Shown: one piece after another, positions 8,111-16,329 of the stretch | How positions within the stretch are numbered: the stretch's first letter is position 1 | Layout: each line of letters opens with the position of its first letter | NCBI GenBank assembly: GCA_900549995.1 | Contig: URQQ01000037.1 | Span: 1 to 42,683 of the forward strand | DNA from: an uncultured Lachnospiraceae bacterium | GTDB lineage: Bacteria; Bacillota; Clostridia; Lachnospirales; Lachnospiraceae | Length of the DNA stretch: 42,683 nucleotides | Direction: 5' to 3' | Translations under genes and position numbers: made by a program | The notes under the pieces: model-generated | Database searches by the model: none | Told to the model about the DNA's origin: nothing | Seen by the model: the letters and a program-made list of their open reading frames with translations, nothing else

Positions 8111-8606
8111 AAACATCAAAGCAATCAGAAAATCCAAAGGACTTTCGCAAGAGGAGCTTGCAGTCAAGCTGAATGTGGTGAGACAAACGATCTCTAAATG
8201 GGAACAAGGTTTGTCTGTTCCGGATGCCGATATGTTGATTTCCATCTCAGAGGTATTTGGAACGCCTGTAAGCAGACTGCTTGGAGAAACCGTTGTCGAG
8301 ACGAAGGCGGATGATTTAAAAGTAATTTCTGAGAAACTTGAGGTCATAAACCTTCAACTTGCGCATAGGAAAGAAACGAGACAAAAAGTGATTCATTGGC
8401 TTTTTATTTCAGTGTGTGCGGTTATCGTGGCTATTTTTGCAGTCCTTTTCGTATTAAATAGTCCTTACTTGGGTTGGGATTATAGTGACCCCGAAACCTC
8501 AGTTGCAGGAGTAATGTATCACGCATTTGAATGGCTGTTCGTCAGAATAGCGCCGTTTGCCTTGCTTGGAGCAATCGTTGGGGTTCACTTGACACGGAAG
8601 AAATAA
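8100..8606 (+). CDS. XRE-family HTH regulator with C-terminal membrane helices
   Basis: A 168-residue protein. Residues 5-60 are a Cro/CI-type helix-turn-helix (NIKAIRKSKGLSQEELAVKL, VVRQTISKWEQG). After a short linker it has two hydrophobic stretches, about 99-119 and 143-163, so the DNA-binding domain is probably tethered to the membrane. I chose the ATG at 8100 for its AAAGGAGG site; the frame is open further upstream but without a start of that quality. Such membrane-linked XRE proteins often regulate neighbouring transporter or stress genes. A decayed partial copy of this gene lies at 10063-10150. Confidence 0.85.
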   Translation: MLNENIKAIRKSKGLSQEELAVKLNVVRQTISKWEQGLSVPDADMLISISEVFGTPVSRLLGETVVETKADDLKVISEKLEVINLQLAHRKETRQKVIHWLFISVCAVIVAIFAVLFVLNSPYLGWDYSDPETSVAGVMYHAFEWLFVRIAPFALLGAIVGVHLTRKK

Positions 8607-8672
8607 TTGGACGGTGCACATATAGGTAAATTCTTAAAGAACTTGCAGGATGAAATTGAGAATATGAGGTAA
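8607..8672 (+). pseudogene. Possible fragment of an HTH gene N-terminus
   Basis: Directly after the XRE stop, a 21-codon open stretch reads DGAHIGKFLKNLQ and then stops. IGKFLKNL resembles the first residues of many XRE proteins. It has no ribosome site. It may be the decayed start of a second regulator; evidence is thin. Confidence 0.2.
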
Positions 8673-8733
8673 AGGAATATGCGTAAACATCCAGGTTGTC
8701 TGGAAAATTAAAATTTGTCAGTGAGGTAATAGC

Positions 8734-9276
8734 ATGATACTGTTGGTTGTTGATACTCAGAATTTAATTATGAATAATAATTTATATGACTTTGATACTT
8801 TTAAATATCGTACTCGAACATTGATCAATGAAGCACGTAATAATGATATAGAAGTTATTTATGTCAGACATGATGACGGTGTTGGGGCGAAATTAACGAA
8901 AGGCACAACAGGCTATGAAATATACAGAGAATTTCAGCCTATGCCAAATGAGCGTGTTTTTGATAAAAATGTAAATAGTGCTTTTAAAGATACAGGATTG
9001 TCAGAGTACCTGCACGAAAAAGGTGAAGATACAATTATGATTGTGGGGCTGCAAACAGATTATTGCATAGATTCGACTGTGAAATGTGGCTTTGAGCATG
9101 GCTTTAAAATGATTGTTCCGGCAAATACAAACAGTACGATTGATAATGCATATATGACGGCTGAAAATTCTTACAGATATTATAATGAGTTCATGTGGAA
9201 TGGAAGATATGCAGAATGTATTTCATTTGAAGAAAGTCTTGAGTTGATGAATCATATTACAAATTCCGGCATGTAG
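8734..9276 (+). CDS. Isochorismatase-like cysteine hydrolase
   Basis: A 180-residue protein of the isochorismatase/nicotinamidase fold. The catalytic triad is visible as D7 (LLVVDTQN), K78 (VFDKNVNSAF) and C111 (GLQTDYCIDSTV). Length matches small family members. Enzymes of this group hydrolyse amide or vinyl-ether bonds in small molecules such as nicotinamide; the substrate cannot be assigned. The start has a modest GAGGT site. It stands downstream of the XRE regulator and upstream of a membrane protein, 27 bases away. Confidence 0.9.
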   Translation: MILLVVDTQNLIMNNNLYDFDTFKYRTRTLINEARNNDIEVIYVRHDDGVGAKLTKGTTGYEIYREFQPMPNERVFDKNVNSAFKDTGLSEYLHEKGEDTIMIVGLQTDYCIDSTVKCGFEHGFKMIVPANTNSTIDNAYMTAENSYRYYNEFMWNGRYAECISFEESLELMNHITNSGM

Positions 9277-9303
9277 CGGAGAAATCAGAAGGTGGGGGAA
9301 ATT

Positions 9304-9993
9304 ATGAAATCAAATACAAAAAAGTATGGTGTAGATATACTGATATTAGGTTTATCTGCACTTGCAGCATATGGGATTGTCGGCATTTTCTATATGCTGC
9401 TTAAATTTGATATGGGTGCGCTGCCTCTTTTAGCACAAACTCTGGTAGGCGCACTTTGTGAATTTGGGCTGATGGGACTAGGGGTCGTTATTATTTGCAT
9501 ACGCAACAAAGAAAGTTTTAAAAGTTTTGGATTAAAACAAGAAAAACTATTATTAACGATCGTGTTATCAGCACTTTCTTGTTTGCCAAGCTTCCTTTTA
9601 CATTTATTTACGAATGAACATATTTCTTATTTTCCATTGCAGAATGTCAATTTTACAAAACCAGTTTTAGCAGCAGGTTTTCCGGTAAATGTGATTGGTA
9701 TGCTGATTATTATAGTTACCTGGGGCTTCTTCGAAGGCTTTTCCTATGTTGTCATGTCTGACCGTATCAATAAGTTATTTCCCTCAAAAAGCCTGCTGGC
9801 AGACAGGGGGGCAATCATTTGCGGTATATTTTGTCTGGTGGTACATATGCTTCTGGGGCAATCTTATAGTATGATAGGTGCTGTAACTGAGATTATATTA
9901 ATCTACGGAATGTTAGTATCTTACCGTTATACTGGTAATGCATGGGGATGTGTGATGATTTTTCTGTTTTTTTGGAGTGGAATAGGATATTAG
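9304..9993 (+). CDS. Multi-helix membrane protein, possibly degenerate CPBP-type
   Basis: A 229-residue protein with about six to seven hydrophobic segments. I chose the ATG at 9304, preceded by GGTGGGGG; the frame is open from 9292. WGFFEGFSYVVMSDRINKLFP followed later by FCLVVHMLLG recalls the Glu-rich motif 1 and His motif 2 of CPBP intramembrane proteases, but the usual paired Glu and Arg are not both present. The call is therefore only a fold-level guess. Function unknown. Confidence 0.65.
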   Translation: MKSNTKKYGVDILILGLSALAAYGIVGIFYMLLKFDMGALPLLAQTLVGALCEFGLMGLGVVIICIRNKESFKSFGLKQEKLLLTIVLSALSCLPSFLLHLFTNEHISYFPLQNVNFTKPVLAAGFPVNVIGMLIIIVTWGFFEGFSYVVMSDRINKLFPSKSLLADRGAIICGIFCLVVHMLLGQSYSMIGAVTEIILIYGMLVSYRYTGNAWGCVMIFLFFWSGIGY

Positions 9994-10062
9994 AGCCGTT
10001 TTGTAAGACAGGTGGGATCTTAATAAGTCAAAAATAAATTCCTGTTTGCAGGGATAAATATT

Positions 10063-10150
10063 TAGTGAAATGTTAATCTGTGTTGCTTGCTGCAACGGAC
10101 TTTCTTACTTTCCATATCAGAGGTATTTGGAAGGCCTGTAAGCAGACTGC
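10063..10150 (+). pseudogene. Decayed, internally deleted copy of the XRE promoter and gene
   Basis: 10063-10110 matches 8023-8070 (offset 2040) and 10109-10150 matches 8239-8280 inside the XRE gene (offset 1870) with about two mismatches. About 170 bases are therefore missing, including the start codon, ribosome site and -10 box, so no protein is made. The palindrome survives as GTTGC-N5-GCAAC, with the outer pair changed from C-G to T-G. The remnant abuts the promoter of the two-component system. Confidence 0.8.
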
Positions 10151-10162
10151 AATTTCAACTTC

Positions 10163-10171
10163 TGATATAAT
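10163..10171 (+). promoter_or_regulatory. Extended -10 promoter of the two-component operon
   Basis: TGATATAAT, with a perfect -10 at 10166-10171; no clear -35. It begins 13 bases after the end of the XRE remnant, so the remnant occupies the -35 and upstream positions. Confidence 0.6.
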
Positions 10172-10200
10172 AGATGCAAAAGGGCAAGGTGGAAATCAAG

Positions 10201-10872
10201 ATGATTGAAGTATATTATGTAGAAGATGACCACAATATTGCAAGTATTGTGAAAGAATATCTGGAACGGAAAAACTTTAAGGTAACGGTATGTGGTACCC
10301 TGGCGGGGGCGAGGCAGGTCCTGAAATTCCATGTACCAACGATTGTTCTGCTGGACTGGAACATGCCGGACGGACATGGAGACAGCCTGTGCCAGTGGAT
10401 TCGCGGTAATTGGAAAGAACTGCCGATTATTTTTCTTACCGTCCGGGGAGATTCCCATGATATTGTCTCGGGTTTTCAAAACGGCGCAGATGATTATGTG
10501 GTAAAGCCATTTGAATTAGAAGTACTTTATTCCCGGATTCTGGCGTTATTGCGCAGAAGCGGAAATGTGGCAGAGCAGTATCTTTCCTGTGACGGGATTA
10601 AGATTGACCAAAATCGTATGACTGTTTCCTGTGATTTAAAGGAAATAAACTTAAGCACAGCGGAGTATCAACTGCTTTTGTATTTGATGCAGAATAAAGG
10701 AAGAACTGTCACCAGAGAAAGAATTTTAGGACAGGTATGGGATGTAAATGGTAACTATGTAAACAATAATACCCTGACAGTCACCATGAAGCGTCTGCGG
10801 GATAAACTCCATCAGCCATCTTGTATCAAAACAGTCAGAAGTGTGGGATACCGGATGGAGGATACATTATGA
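10201..10872 (+). CDS. OmpR/PhoB-family response regulator
   Basis: A 223-residue regulator: receiver at 1-115, winged-helix DNA-binding domain at about 125-220. Seen: acidic pocket E8/D9/D10, phospho-acceptor D52 (LLDWNMPDG), T80 and K102. The C-terminal domain has LSTAEYQLLLYLMQNKGRTVTRERIL and the TVRSVGYRM wing. I chose the ATG at 10201 with AAGGTGG before it; an ATG at 10174 lies just after the -10 and gives an untypical extension. It overlaps the kinase start (ATGA). It probably activates the ABC genes downstream. Confidence 0.95.
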   Translation: MIEVYYVEDDHNIASIVKEYLERKNFKVTVCGTLAGARQVLKFHVPTIVLLDWNMPDGHGDSLCQWIRGNWKELPIIFLTVRGDSHDIVSGFQNGADDYVVKPFELEVLYSRILALLRRSGNVAEQYLSCDGIKIDQNRMTVSCDLKEINLSTAEYQLLLYLMQNKGRTVTRERILGQVWDVNGNYVNNNTLTVTMKRLRDKLHQPSCIKTVRSVGYRMEDTL

Positions 10873-12068
10873 GTAGACGGAAAAATATTTTCATTGTTTT
10901 TGGGTTTGCAGTATCGGTTAGTTTGATTGCTTCTGCTCTTTTAGTTATGTTGTCTTCCTGTCACTACAGCCAGCTTCAGTTTGACATGCTGAATGCTGTT
11001 TGCGGGGAGGTGCTGGAGCAGGAACCAGAAGCGGAAAGAGTAATTTCTGCTGCGCTTAAGGAATACACAAGTGGAAATGCAGATGGCGTAGCGGTGAATA
11101 ATACTTTATACACATTGGGATACCGTGCATCTGATTTTTTAGCTCCGGCTTACAAACAAATTGCTTTCTTTGTGGCAATTGGGGTTCTGGCAGGAGCTTT
11201 TCTTTTTAGCTTTACCGTTCTGTATCGGAATAAAATGGAGGCTGTGCGCATTCAGGCTCTGGCAGATTATCTGGAGCAGGCCAATACAGGAAAAGCAGTC
11301 ATTCTCTCCACTTCCGGAGAGGACGATTTTTCAAAATTGGAGGATGAAATATACAAGACAGTGACATCTCTCTATCAGACAAAAGATGCAGCAGTACAGG
11401 CTAAAAACGATTTTGCAGAAAACCTGTCAAATATTGCGCACCAGATAAAAACGCCTATTACTGCGATTTCATTGTCTGTACAGACAATGTCTCTTCCGGA
11501 AATACAAAAAGAAGGCGGGAGAAAGCAGGCGGAACAGATACAAAAACAACTTCTGCGGCTTACCCATTTAGAGGAAGCGCTGCTTGTTTTATCCCGCCTT
11601 GATGCGGGCACTCTGATTCTTCAAACGGAAGAAATTGATGTTTTTACTGTGCTTGTTCTCGCCGCGGATAATTTGCAGGAGTTGTTTATGGAATCTGGTA
11701 CTTCCATTGACATTCCTGAATTGGGAGAAATGGCGATAACAGCCGATCTGGACTGGACTATGGAGGCGGTCATCAATCTGATGAAAAACTGTATGGAACA
11801 TAATACAGGGGGAACGATTCATTGCTCTTACGGGCAGAATCCTTTATACACAGAAATCCACATTTGGGATGAGGGGGAAGGATTTATGAAAGAGGACATT
11901 CCCCATCTTTTTGAGCGGTTTTACCGGGGACAAAATGCAAGTGAAGGTGGGATCGGGATTGGACTGGCTCTGTCAAAAGAAATTATTGAGCGTCAGAATG
12001 GAACCATAAGAGCGGGAAATATGCCAGGCACAGGGGCATATTTTGAAATCAGGTTTTACAGTCACTGA
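10869..12068 (+). CDS. Sensor histidine kinase with two membrane helices
   Basis: A 399-residue inner membrane kinase. Helices at about 7-29 and 97-119 enclose a short extracytoplasmic loop of about 67 residues. The cytoplasmic part has a HAMP-like linker, HisKA with H191 (NIAHQIKTP), N-box NLMKNCMEHN, DEGEGF and GIGIGLAL G-boxes. Start chosen at the ATGA overlap with the response regulator. It is larger than BceS-type intramembrane kinases but sits in the same kind of neighbourhood, with an ABC exporter next to it. The signal is unknown; cell-envelope stress or a peptide antibiotic is the usual theme. Confidence 0.94.
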   Translation: MSRRKNIFIVFGFAVSVSLIASALLVMLSSCHYSQLQFDMLNAVCGEVLEQEPEAERVISAALKEYTSGNADGVAVNNTLYTLGYRASDFLAPAYKQIAFFVAIGVLAGAFLFSFTVLYRNKMEAVRIQALADYLEQANTGKAVILSTSGEDDFSKLEDEIYKTVTSLYQTKDAAVQAKNDFAENLSNIAHQIKTPITAISLSVQTMSLPEIQKEGGRKQAEQIQKQLLRLTHLEEALLVLSRLDAGTLILQTEEIDVFTVLVLAADNLQELFMESGTSIDIPELGEMAITADLDWTMEAVINLMKNCMEHNTGGTIHCSYGQNPLYTEIHIWDEGEGFMKEDIPHLFERFYRGQNASEGGIGIGLALSKEIIERQNGTIRAGNMPGTGAYFEIRFYSH

Positions 12069-12083
12069 GTTGTAATTTTCGTT

Positions 12084-12092
12084 TGCTATAAT
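12084..12092 (+). promoter_or_regulatory. Extended -10 promoter before the ABC genes
   Basis: TGCTATAAT (perfect -10 at 12087-12092) without a good -35, 44 bases before the ATPase start. The weak -35 fits a promoter that needs an activator, plausibly the response regulator encoded upstream. Confidence 0.55.
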
Positions 12093-12136
12093 AGAGATAT
12101 GTAGATCAAAACATTTATAGCAGGAGGAAAAAACCA

Positions 12137-12817
12137 ATGAATATTTTAACATGTGAAGGAGTCCAAAAGATATATGGCTCCGGTCAAAATCAGGTAGTGG
12201 CACTTGACGGAATTGATCTGGCGGTCAGCAAAGGGGAATTCGCAGCGATTGTCGGGGCTTCTGGTTCCGGTAAATCTACATTGCTTCATATTCTTGGCAG
12301 TGTGGATAAACCGACAAAGGGAAAAGTCACAATAGACGGAACAGACCTTTCCAAGCTGAATCAGGCACAGGCTGCAATCTTCCGAAGGAGAAAAGTAGGT
12401 CTGGTGTATCAGTTCTATAATTTGATTCCCACTCTTACGGTACGAAAAAATATTCTCATGCCTCTCACACTTGACAAAAAGAAACCAAATGAAGAGTATT
12501 TCGAGAAAGTTGTAAGCTCTCTTGGCATCTCTGACAAGCTTGAGGCTTTGCCAAGTCAGTTGTCAGGCGGGCAGCAGCAAAGAGTTGCGATTGCACGTTC
12601 CCTGATCTACCGTCCGGCATTACTGCTGGCAGATGAGCCAACTGGAAATCTGGACCAGAAAAATTCCAGAGAGATCATTGATATGCTGAAACTATCCAAC
12701 CGTAATCTGGAACAGACCGTTTTACTGATCACCCATGATGAAAAGGTGGCTTTGGAAGCAGAACGCATCATAACCATAGAGGACGGTCATATTATTGGTG
12801 ATGAGAGGCGGAGGTGA
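12137..12817 (+). CDS. MacB/LolD-type ABC ATPase
   Basis: A 226-residue ATPase of the FtsX-permease-partner class. Walker A GASGSGKS at 40-47, Q-loop VYQFYNLIPTLTV, signature LSGGQQQR, Walker B LLLADEPTGNLD and H-loop ITHDE. The FYNLIPTLTV and DEPTGNLD motifs define the MacB/LolD/BceA group. AGGAGG precedes the ATG. The stop overlaps the permease ribosome site. It should power the next gene product. Confidence 0.95.
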   Translation: MNILTCEGVQKIYGSGQNQVVALDGIDLAVSKGEFAAIVGASGSGKSTLLHILGSVDKPTKGKVTIDGTDLSKLNQAQAAIFRRRKVGLVYQFYNLIPTLTVRKNILMPLTLDKKKPNEEYFEKVVSSLGISDKLEALPSQLSGGQQQRVAIARSLIYRPALLLADEPTGNLDQKNSREIIDMLKLSNRNLEQTVLLITHDEKVALEAERIITIEDGHIIGDERRR

Positions 12818-12822
12818 CGGAC

Positions 12823-15036
12823 ATGTGGAAAGATTATTCATCGGGCTATATTAAGAATAACCGTTCCTCCGGTATATCTGTTATGATAGCTGCGTTTATT
12901 TCCGCTTTGTTTTTATCACTGTTATGCGGATTGTTTTATAACGCATGGAAATATGAGGTGGAGAGGATTGAACTGAAAGAAGGCAGCTGGCAGAGCCAGA
13001 TTGTGGGGGAACTTGATCAGGAAGAGATAGAATCCATAAAGAATTTTGCCAATGTGAAAGATGTAGCGGTAAATGAAAAAGAAGCAGTTGGCAAGGAAAC
13101 GGCAGTTCATATTTATTTTGACGATGTGAGAGATGTTCTGGAAGATACACCCCGGATTGCGAAACTGGCAGGGTGTTCGCCGGAAAGTATTACCTATAAT
13201 TATGAACTTCTGTCAATGTATCTGATACGTGACCCGCAGGATGCAGCGCCAAGACTGCTGTTTCCCATGTTTATACTGATAACTGCAATGGCTTCTTTTT
13301 CATTGATTGTGATCATACACAATTCTTTTGCAGTGTCTATGAATACAAGGATTCATCAGTTTGGTATTTTTTCCAGTATCGGAGCTACACCTAAGCAGAT
13401 AAGGGCATGTCTTTTACAGGAGGCGGCCGCACTGTGCGCTGTGCCAATCCTTACAGGGAATCTGCTGGGAATCGCAGGCAGTATGATACTTTTGAAGATG
13501 GTAAATATTCTGCTGGGAAGCAATGCGGTTGGCAGACATGAGGCGGTCTTTGGTTATCACCCTCTGGTATTGGTGATGACATTGTTTATAACGGTTCTGA
13601 CGATATGGATTTCTGCATGGATTCCGGCCAGAAAATTAAGCAGGATGACACCACTGGAAGCAATAAAAAATTCAGGTGAATTACAGCTAAAACGTAAAAA
13701 GAGCTCCCCGGTGCTTGCACTTTTTTTTGGAATGGAAGGGGAACTGGCAGGTAATGCATTGAAAGCACAGCGAAAAGCTTTGCGTACAGCATCGTTATCT
13801 CTGGTATTCTCTTTTATGGCATTTACGGTCATGCAGTGTTTTTTTACAATTTCAGGAATCAGCACAAGAGAAACTTATTTTGAGCGCTATCAGGGTGTTT
13901 GGGACATTATGGTCACGGTAAAGGATACAGGAGTAGATTCGTTTGGAGAAACGGAAGAGATACAAGGACTTCCCGGAGTAAAAAGTGCGGTTGTGTATCA
14001 AAAAGCAGCAGCAAAAAGATTGATCACAGAGGAAGAAATGAGTGATGATATGAAGTCTTTTGGCGGTTTTTCCCATGCTGCGGATAATTATGCAGCGAGA
14101 GCCGATGGTGGATGGATAATAAACGCTCCGATTATTATATTGGATGATATAAGTTTTCTGTCTTATTGTGAACAGATTGGTATCACACCGCAGCTTGAAG
14201 GGGCAGTGATACGGAATCAGATACGTGATGTGACAAATCCGGACTTTAGGCATCCTCAGTATATGCCTTACGTAAGAGGGGAAAATGCCACAAGTATTTT
14301 AAGGCAGTCGGGCAATGAAACAATGACGGCAGAAATCCCAGTCCTGTCTTATACAGAGGAGGTTCCTGCTTTGAGGGAGGAATATGCAGGTATCGATTAT
14401 TATGAGCTTGTGCATTTTGTTCCGGTATCCCTGTGGGAGAAAGTTAAATCACAGATTGAAGGAATGGAGGAGGATACTTATATCAATGTTGTTGGCAGAG
14501 AAGGTGTGACGTTAGAGGAACTCAAATCTTTGCAAAGGGAAATTGAGAAGATTACTGCCAAGCGCTATATGATAGAAAGTGAGAACCGCATTCAGGAGTG
14601 GATGGTGAACGACAGACAGATACAGGGTTCAATGGCGATCCTTGGGGGATTTTGTGTTTTGCTTGCAATGATTGGGATTGGCAATGTGTTCTCAAATACG
14701 CTGGGGTTTGTTCGGCAGCGGAAACGGGAATTTGCCAGGTATATGTCTGTTGGAATGACACCGGGAGAACTCAGAAAGATGTTCTGTATTGAGGCATTTG
14801 TCATTGCCGGGCGTCCGGTTTTCATCACGCTGCCACTGGCGGTGGCTACGGCAGGGTATATGCTTCGAATGAGCTATCTTGAGGCAGGAGAGTTTTTTGC
14901 TGAAGCACCGCTGATTCCAATTGCTGTTTTTATTCTGGTTATCTGGGGAACTGTGGCGCTGGCTTATTATCTTGGCTGGCGAAATGTACATAGAATCAAC
15001 CTGGCGGAAGTTTTGCATGATGATACGATGATGTGA
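12823..15036 (+). CDS. Large FtsX-domain ABC permease
   Basis: A 737-residue permease with two FtsX domains: one at about 145-285 with FGIFSSIGATPKQIR, and one at about 605-735 with YMSVGMTPGELRKMF. A first helix at about 17-36 and a large extracytoplasmic middle region lie between. I chose ATG 12823, five bases after GGAGGTGA; the GTG at 12814 lies inside that ribosome site. With the ATPase it makes a mechanotransmission-type transporter, likely handling peptides, lipids or envelope stress. The tandem with the kinase and regulator resembles Bce-like detoxification modules but the permease shape is different (737 residues, two FtsX domains). Confidence 0.92.
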   Translation: MWKDYSSGYIKNNRSSGISVMIAAFISALFLSLLCGLFYNAWKYEVERIELKEGSWQSQIVGELDQEEIESIKNFANVKDVAVNEKEAVGKETAVHIYFDDVRDVLEDTPRIAKLAGCSPESITYNYELLSMYLIRDPQDAAPRLLFPMFILITAMASFSLIVIIHNSFAVSMNTRIHQFGIFSSIGATPKQIRACLLQEAAALCAVPILTGNLLGIAGSMILLKMVNILLGSNAVGRHEAVFGYHPLVLVMTLFITVLTIWISAWIPARKLSRMTPLEAIKNSGELQLKRKKSSPVLALFFGMEGELAGNALKAQRKALRTASLSLVFSFMAFTVMQCFFTISGISTRETYFERYQGVWDIMVTVKDTGVDSFGETEEIQGLPGVKSAVVYQKAAAKRLITEEEMSDDMKSFGGFSHAADNYAARADGGWIINAPIIILDDISFLSYCEQIGITPQLEGAVIRNQIRDVTNPDFRHPQYMPYVRGENATSILRQSGNETMTAEIPVLSYTEEVPALREEYAGIDYYELVHFVPVSLWEKVKSQIEGMEEDTYINVVGREGVTLEELKSLQREIEKITAKRYMIESENRIQEWMVNDRQIQGSMAILGGFCVLLAMIGIGNVFSNTLGFVRQRKREFARYMSVGMTPGELRKMFCIEAFVIAGRPVFITLPLAVATAGYMLRMSYLEAGEFFAEAPLIPIAVFILVIWGTVALAYYLGWRNVHRINLAEVLHDDTMM

Positions 15037-15092
15037 TAATCAGGCAGCTAAAATGGTTGGTCTGGTTGGGCAAGCTTTTTAAGTGAAACGAT

Positions 15093-15129
15093 AAGGTGTT
15101 TAGAATGAAAATTTCTAAACGCCTTTTTT
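15093..15129 (+). terminator. Terminator of the two-component/ABC operon
   Basis: Stem AAGGTGTTTAGAA (15093-15105) and TTCTAAACGCCTT (15113-15125), 13 bp with one G-T pair, 7-base loop and a T6 tail. Confidence 0.9.
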
Positions 15130-15171
15130 GCGTTTTGGAATGTTCGGAAGTTTGTATTGCCTGCCAGCCTG

Positions 15172-15200
15172 TTGACAAAAAGTCCAAAGCCGCTTATTAT
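15172..15200 (+). promoter_or_regulatory. Promoter of the TetR operon
   Basis: TTGACA at 15172-15177, a 17-bp spacer, and TATTAT at 15195-15200. The -10 lies inside the left arm of the large palindrome, so a bound repressor would block polymerase. Confidence 0.75.
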
Positions 15201-15236
15201 ATAAATAAAATTATATAATTAAATTTATATAATAAG
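15193..15236. promoter_or_regulatory. 44-bp compound palindrome, likely TetR operator
   Basis: Outer arms CTTATTATATAAAT (15193-15206) and ATTTATATAATAAG (15223-15236) are perfect 14-bp inverted repeats. The centre holds AATTATATAATT (15209-15220), itself a perfect palindrome about the same axis. Only two base pairs of the 44-bp element break symmetry. It lies 13 bases before the tetR start, which suggests autoregulation. Confidence 0.75.
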
Positions 15237-15249
15237 AGAGGATGAAAAG

Positions 15250-15852
15250 ATGGCTCGTAAAACTCAAATCAGTAAAAACATTATTTTGCAGTCAGCATTG
15301 GAGCTGCTAATTGAGAAAGGGTATAGGGAAATCAACATCAAAACACTTTCTCAAAAAATCGGATGCTCTACCCAACCGATCGTATGGCATTTTGGCAGCA
15401 TGAATGGTTTACGTAAAGAATTAGCAGAATACGCATTACATTATGCAAATGAAAAAATGCGTTCCAATGCAAATGGTACAAAAGCCTTTGCAAATATTGG
15501 AGCAGCCTATATTGAAATGGCATTTGAAGAACCACATCTGTTCCATTACCTGTACATGAGCGGTGACACTGGTTACGTGGCAGAGAACTTTGATGTATTT
15601 ACTTCGGATGAGAATGCCGTCATGGCAGAACAAATTGCTGTTCAATTAAAAATTCCAATAGACGAAGTAAATACTTATGGTACAAATATGATGATTTATA
15701 CACATGGACTTGCTTCTTTTATAGTATCTGGCCTGGTTAAAGCGTCCAGGGAAGAAGTTTGGCAAATGATGAACCGTCTTTCGGAAGAACTTTTATCACA
15801 AGCAAGAACGAACAGCAAAAATATAACCGTTAAAGATGGAAAGGAGGGTTAA
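15250..15852 (+). CDS. TetR/AcrR-family transcriptional regulator
   Basis: A 200-residue regulator. The N-terminal helix-turn-helix spans about 5-55 (IILQSALELLIEKGYREINIKTLSQKIGCSTQPIVWHFGSMNGL); the WHFGS motif replaces the more usual YYHFKN. The C-terminal two thirds is the ligand and dimer domain. GAGAGGATGAAAAG precedes the ATG. It is first in an operon with a small membrane protein, a Cys-rich protein and an acyltransferase-like protein, and probably represses its own promoter. Confidence 0.92.
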   Translation: MARKTQISKNIILQSALELLIEKGYREINIKTLSQKIGCSTQPIVWHFGSMNGLRKELAEYALHYANEKMRSNANGTKAFANIGAAYIEMAFEEPHLFHYLYMSGDTGYVAENFDVFTSDENAVMAEQIAVQLKIPIDEVNTYGTNMMIYTHGLASFIVSGLVKASREEVWQMMNRLSEELLSQARTNSKNITVKDGKEG

Positions 15853-15855
15853 ACT

Positions 15856-16068
15856 ATGAAGTGGAAAAAGGAATATCTCGTTTCATCAATCATATTTGCC
15901 ACAGGTGCGGTAATCTGGGTTACAACTATTCCCCAAAACTACCATCATAGAGGGGATTTTAATACCTTGCTTTTACTGCATTGTTGTTGTGCAGTATTGT
16001 TCAGTGCGGCGGCTATTGCTTTTTTTATTAAGTATAGACGCAGTAAGAGCAATAATAATGACAGATAA
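15856..16068 (+). CDS. Small two-helix membrane protein
   Basis: A 70-residue protein with two hydrophobic helices, about 8-25 and 38-58, separated by a His-containing polar loop (NYHHRGDF) and ending in a basic tail (KYRRSKSN). It starts 3 bases after tetR with AAGGAGGG inside the tetR end, so it is co-translated. I do not recognise a family. As the second gene of a TetR operon it may be the regulated membrane component. Confidence 0.7.
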   Translation: MKWKKEYLVSSIIFATGAVIWVTTIPQNYHHRGDFNTLLLLHCCCAVLFSAAAIAFFIKYRRSKSNNNDR

Positions 16069-16116
16069 TCAGCTGCTTCAGGACGTTTTGTCAGCAAATC
16101 GCAAAGGGGGATATGT

Positions 16117-16329
16117 ATGAAGAAGGCGTATTGTGGAATGAATTGTGAATGCTGCGTGGAACACCCCTGCAGATGCCAGGGGTGCAGTACTACAGCCGGA
16201 AAGCCGCTTTGGACAAGCGAATTTGAAGATAGTGTGTGCCCGATTTATGTTTGCTGTGTTTTGAAGAAGCAACTTTCCGGCTGTTGGGAATGTCATGAAA
16301 TGATATGCACTGTAAAGGAGAAACTATAG
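16117..16329 (+). CDS. Short DUF3795-like Cys-rich protein
   Basis: A 70-residue protein with twelve cysteines in pairs: CGMNCECC, CRCQGC, CPIYVCC and CWECHEMIC. The layout is that of DUF3795 in shortened form, as in the protein at 7032. Metal binding is likely. An AAAGGGGG site precedes the ATG. The stop directly abuts the next start, so both are in one transcript. Confidence 0.75.
   Translation: MKKAYCGMNCECCVEHPCRCQGCSTTAGKPLWTSEFEDSVCPIYVCCVLKKQLSGCWECHEMICTVKEKL

Noticed and set aside
8678..8710. Ten-codon open frame with an AAAGGA site before the cysteine hydrolase
   Set aside because: Too short to support; no similarity or conserved context visible.
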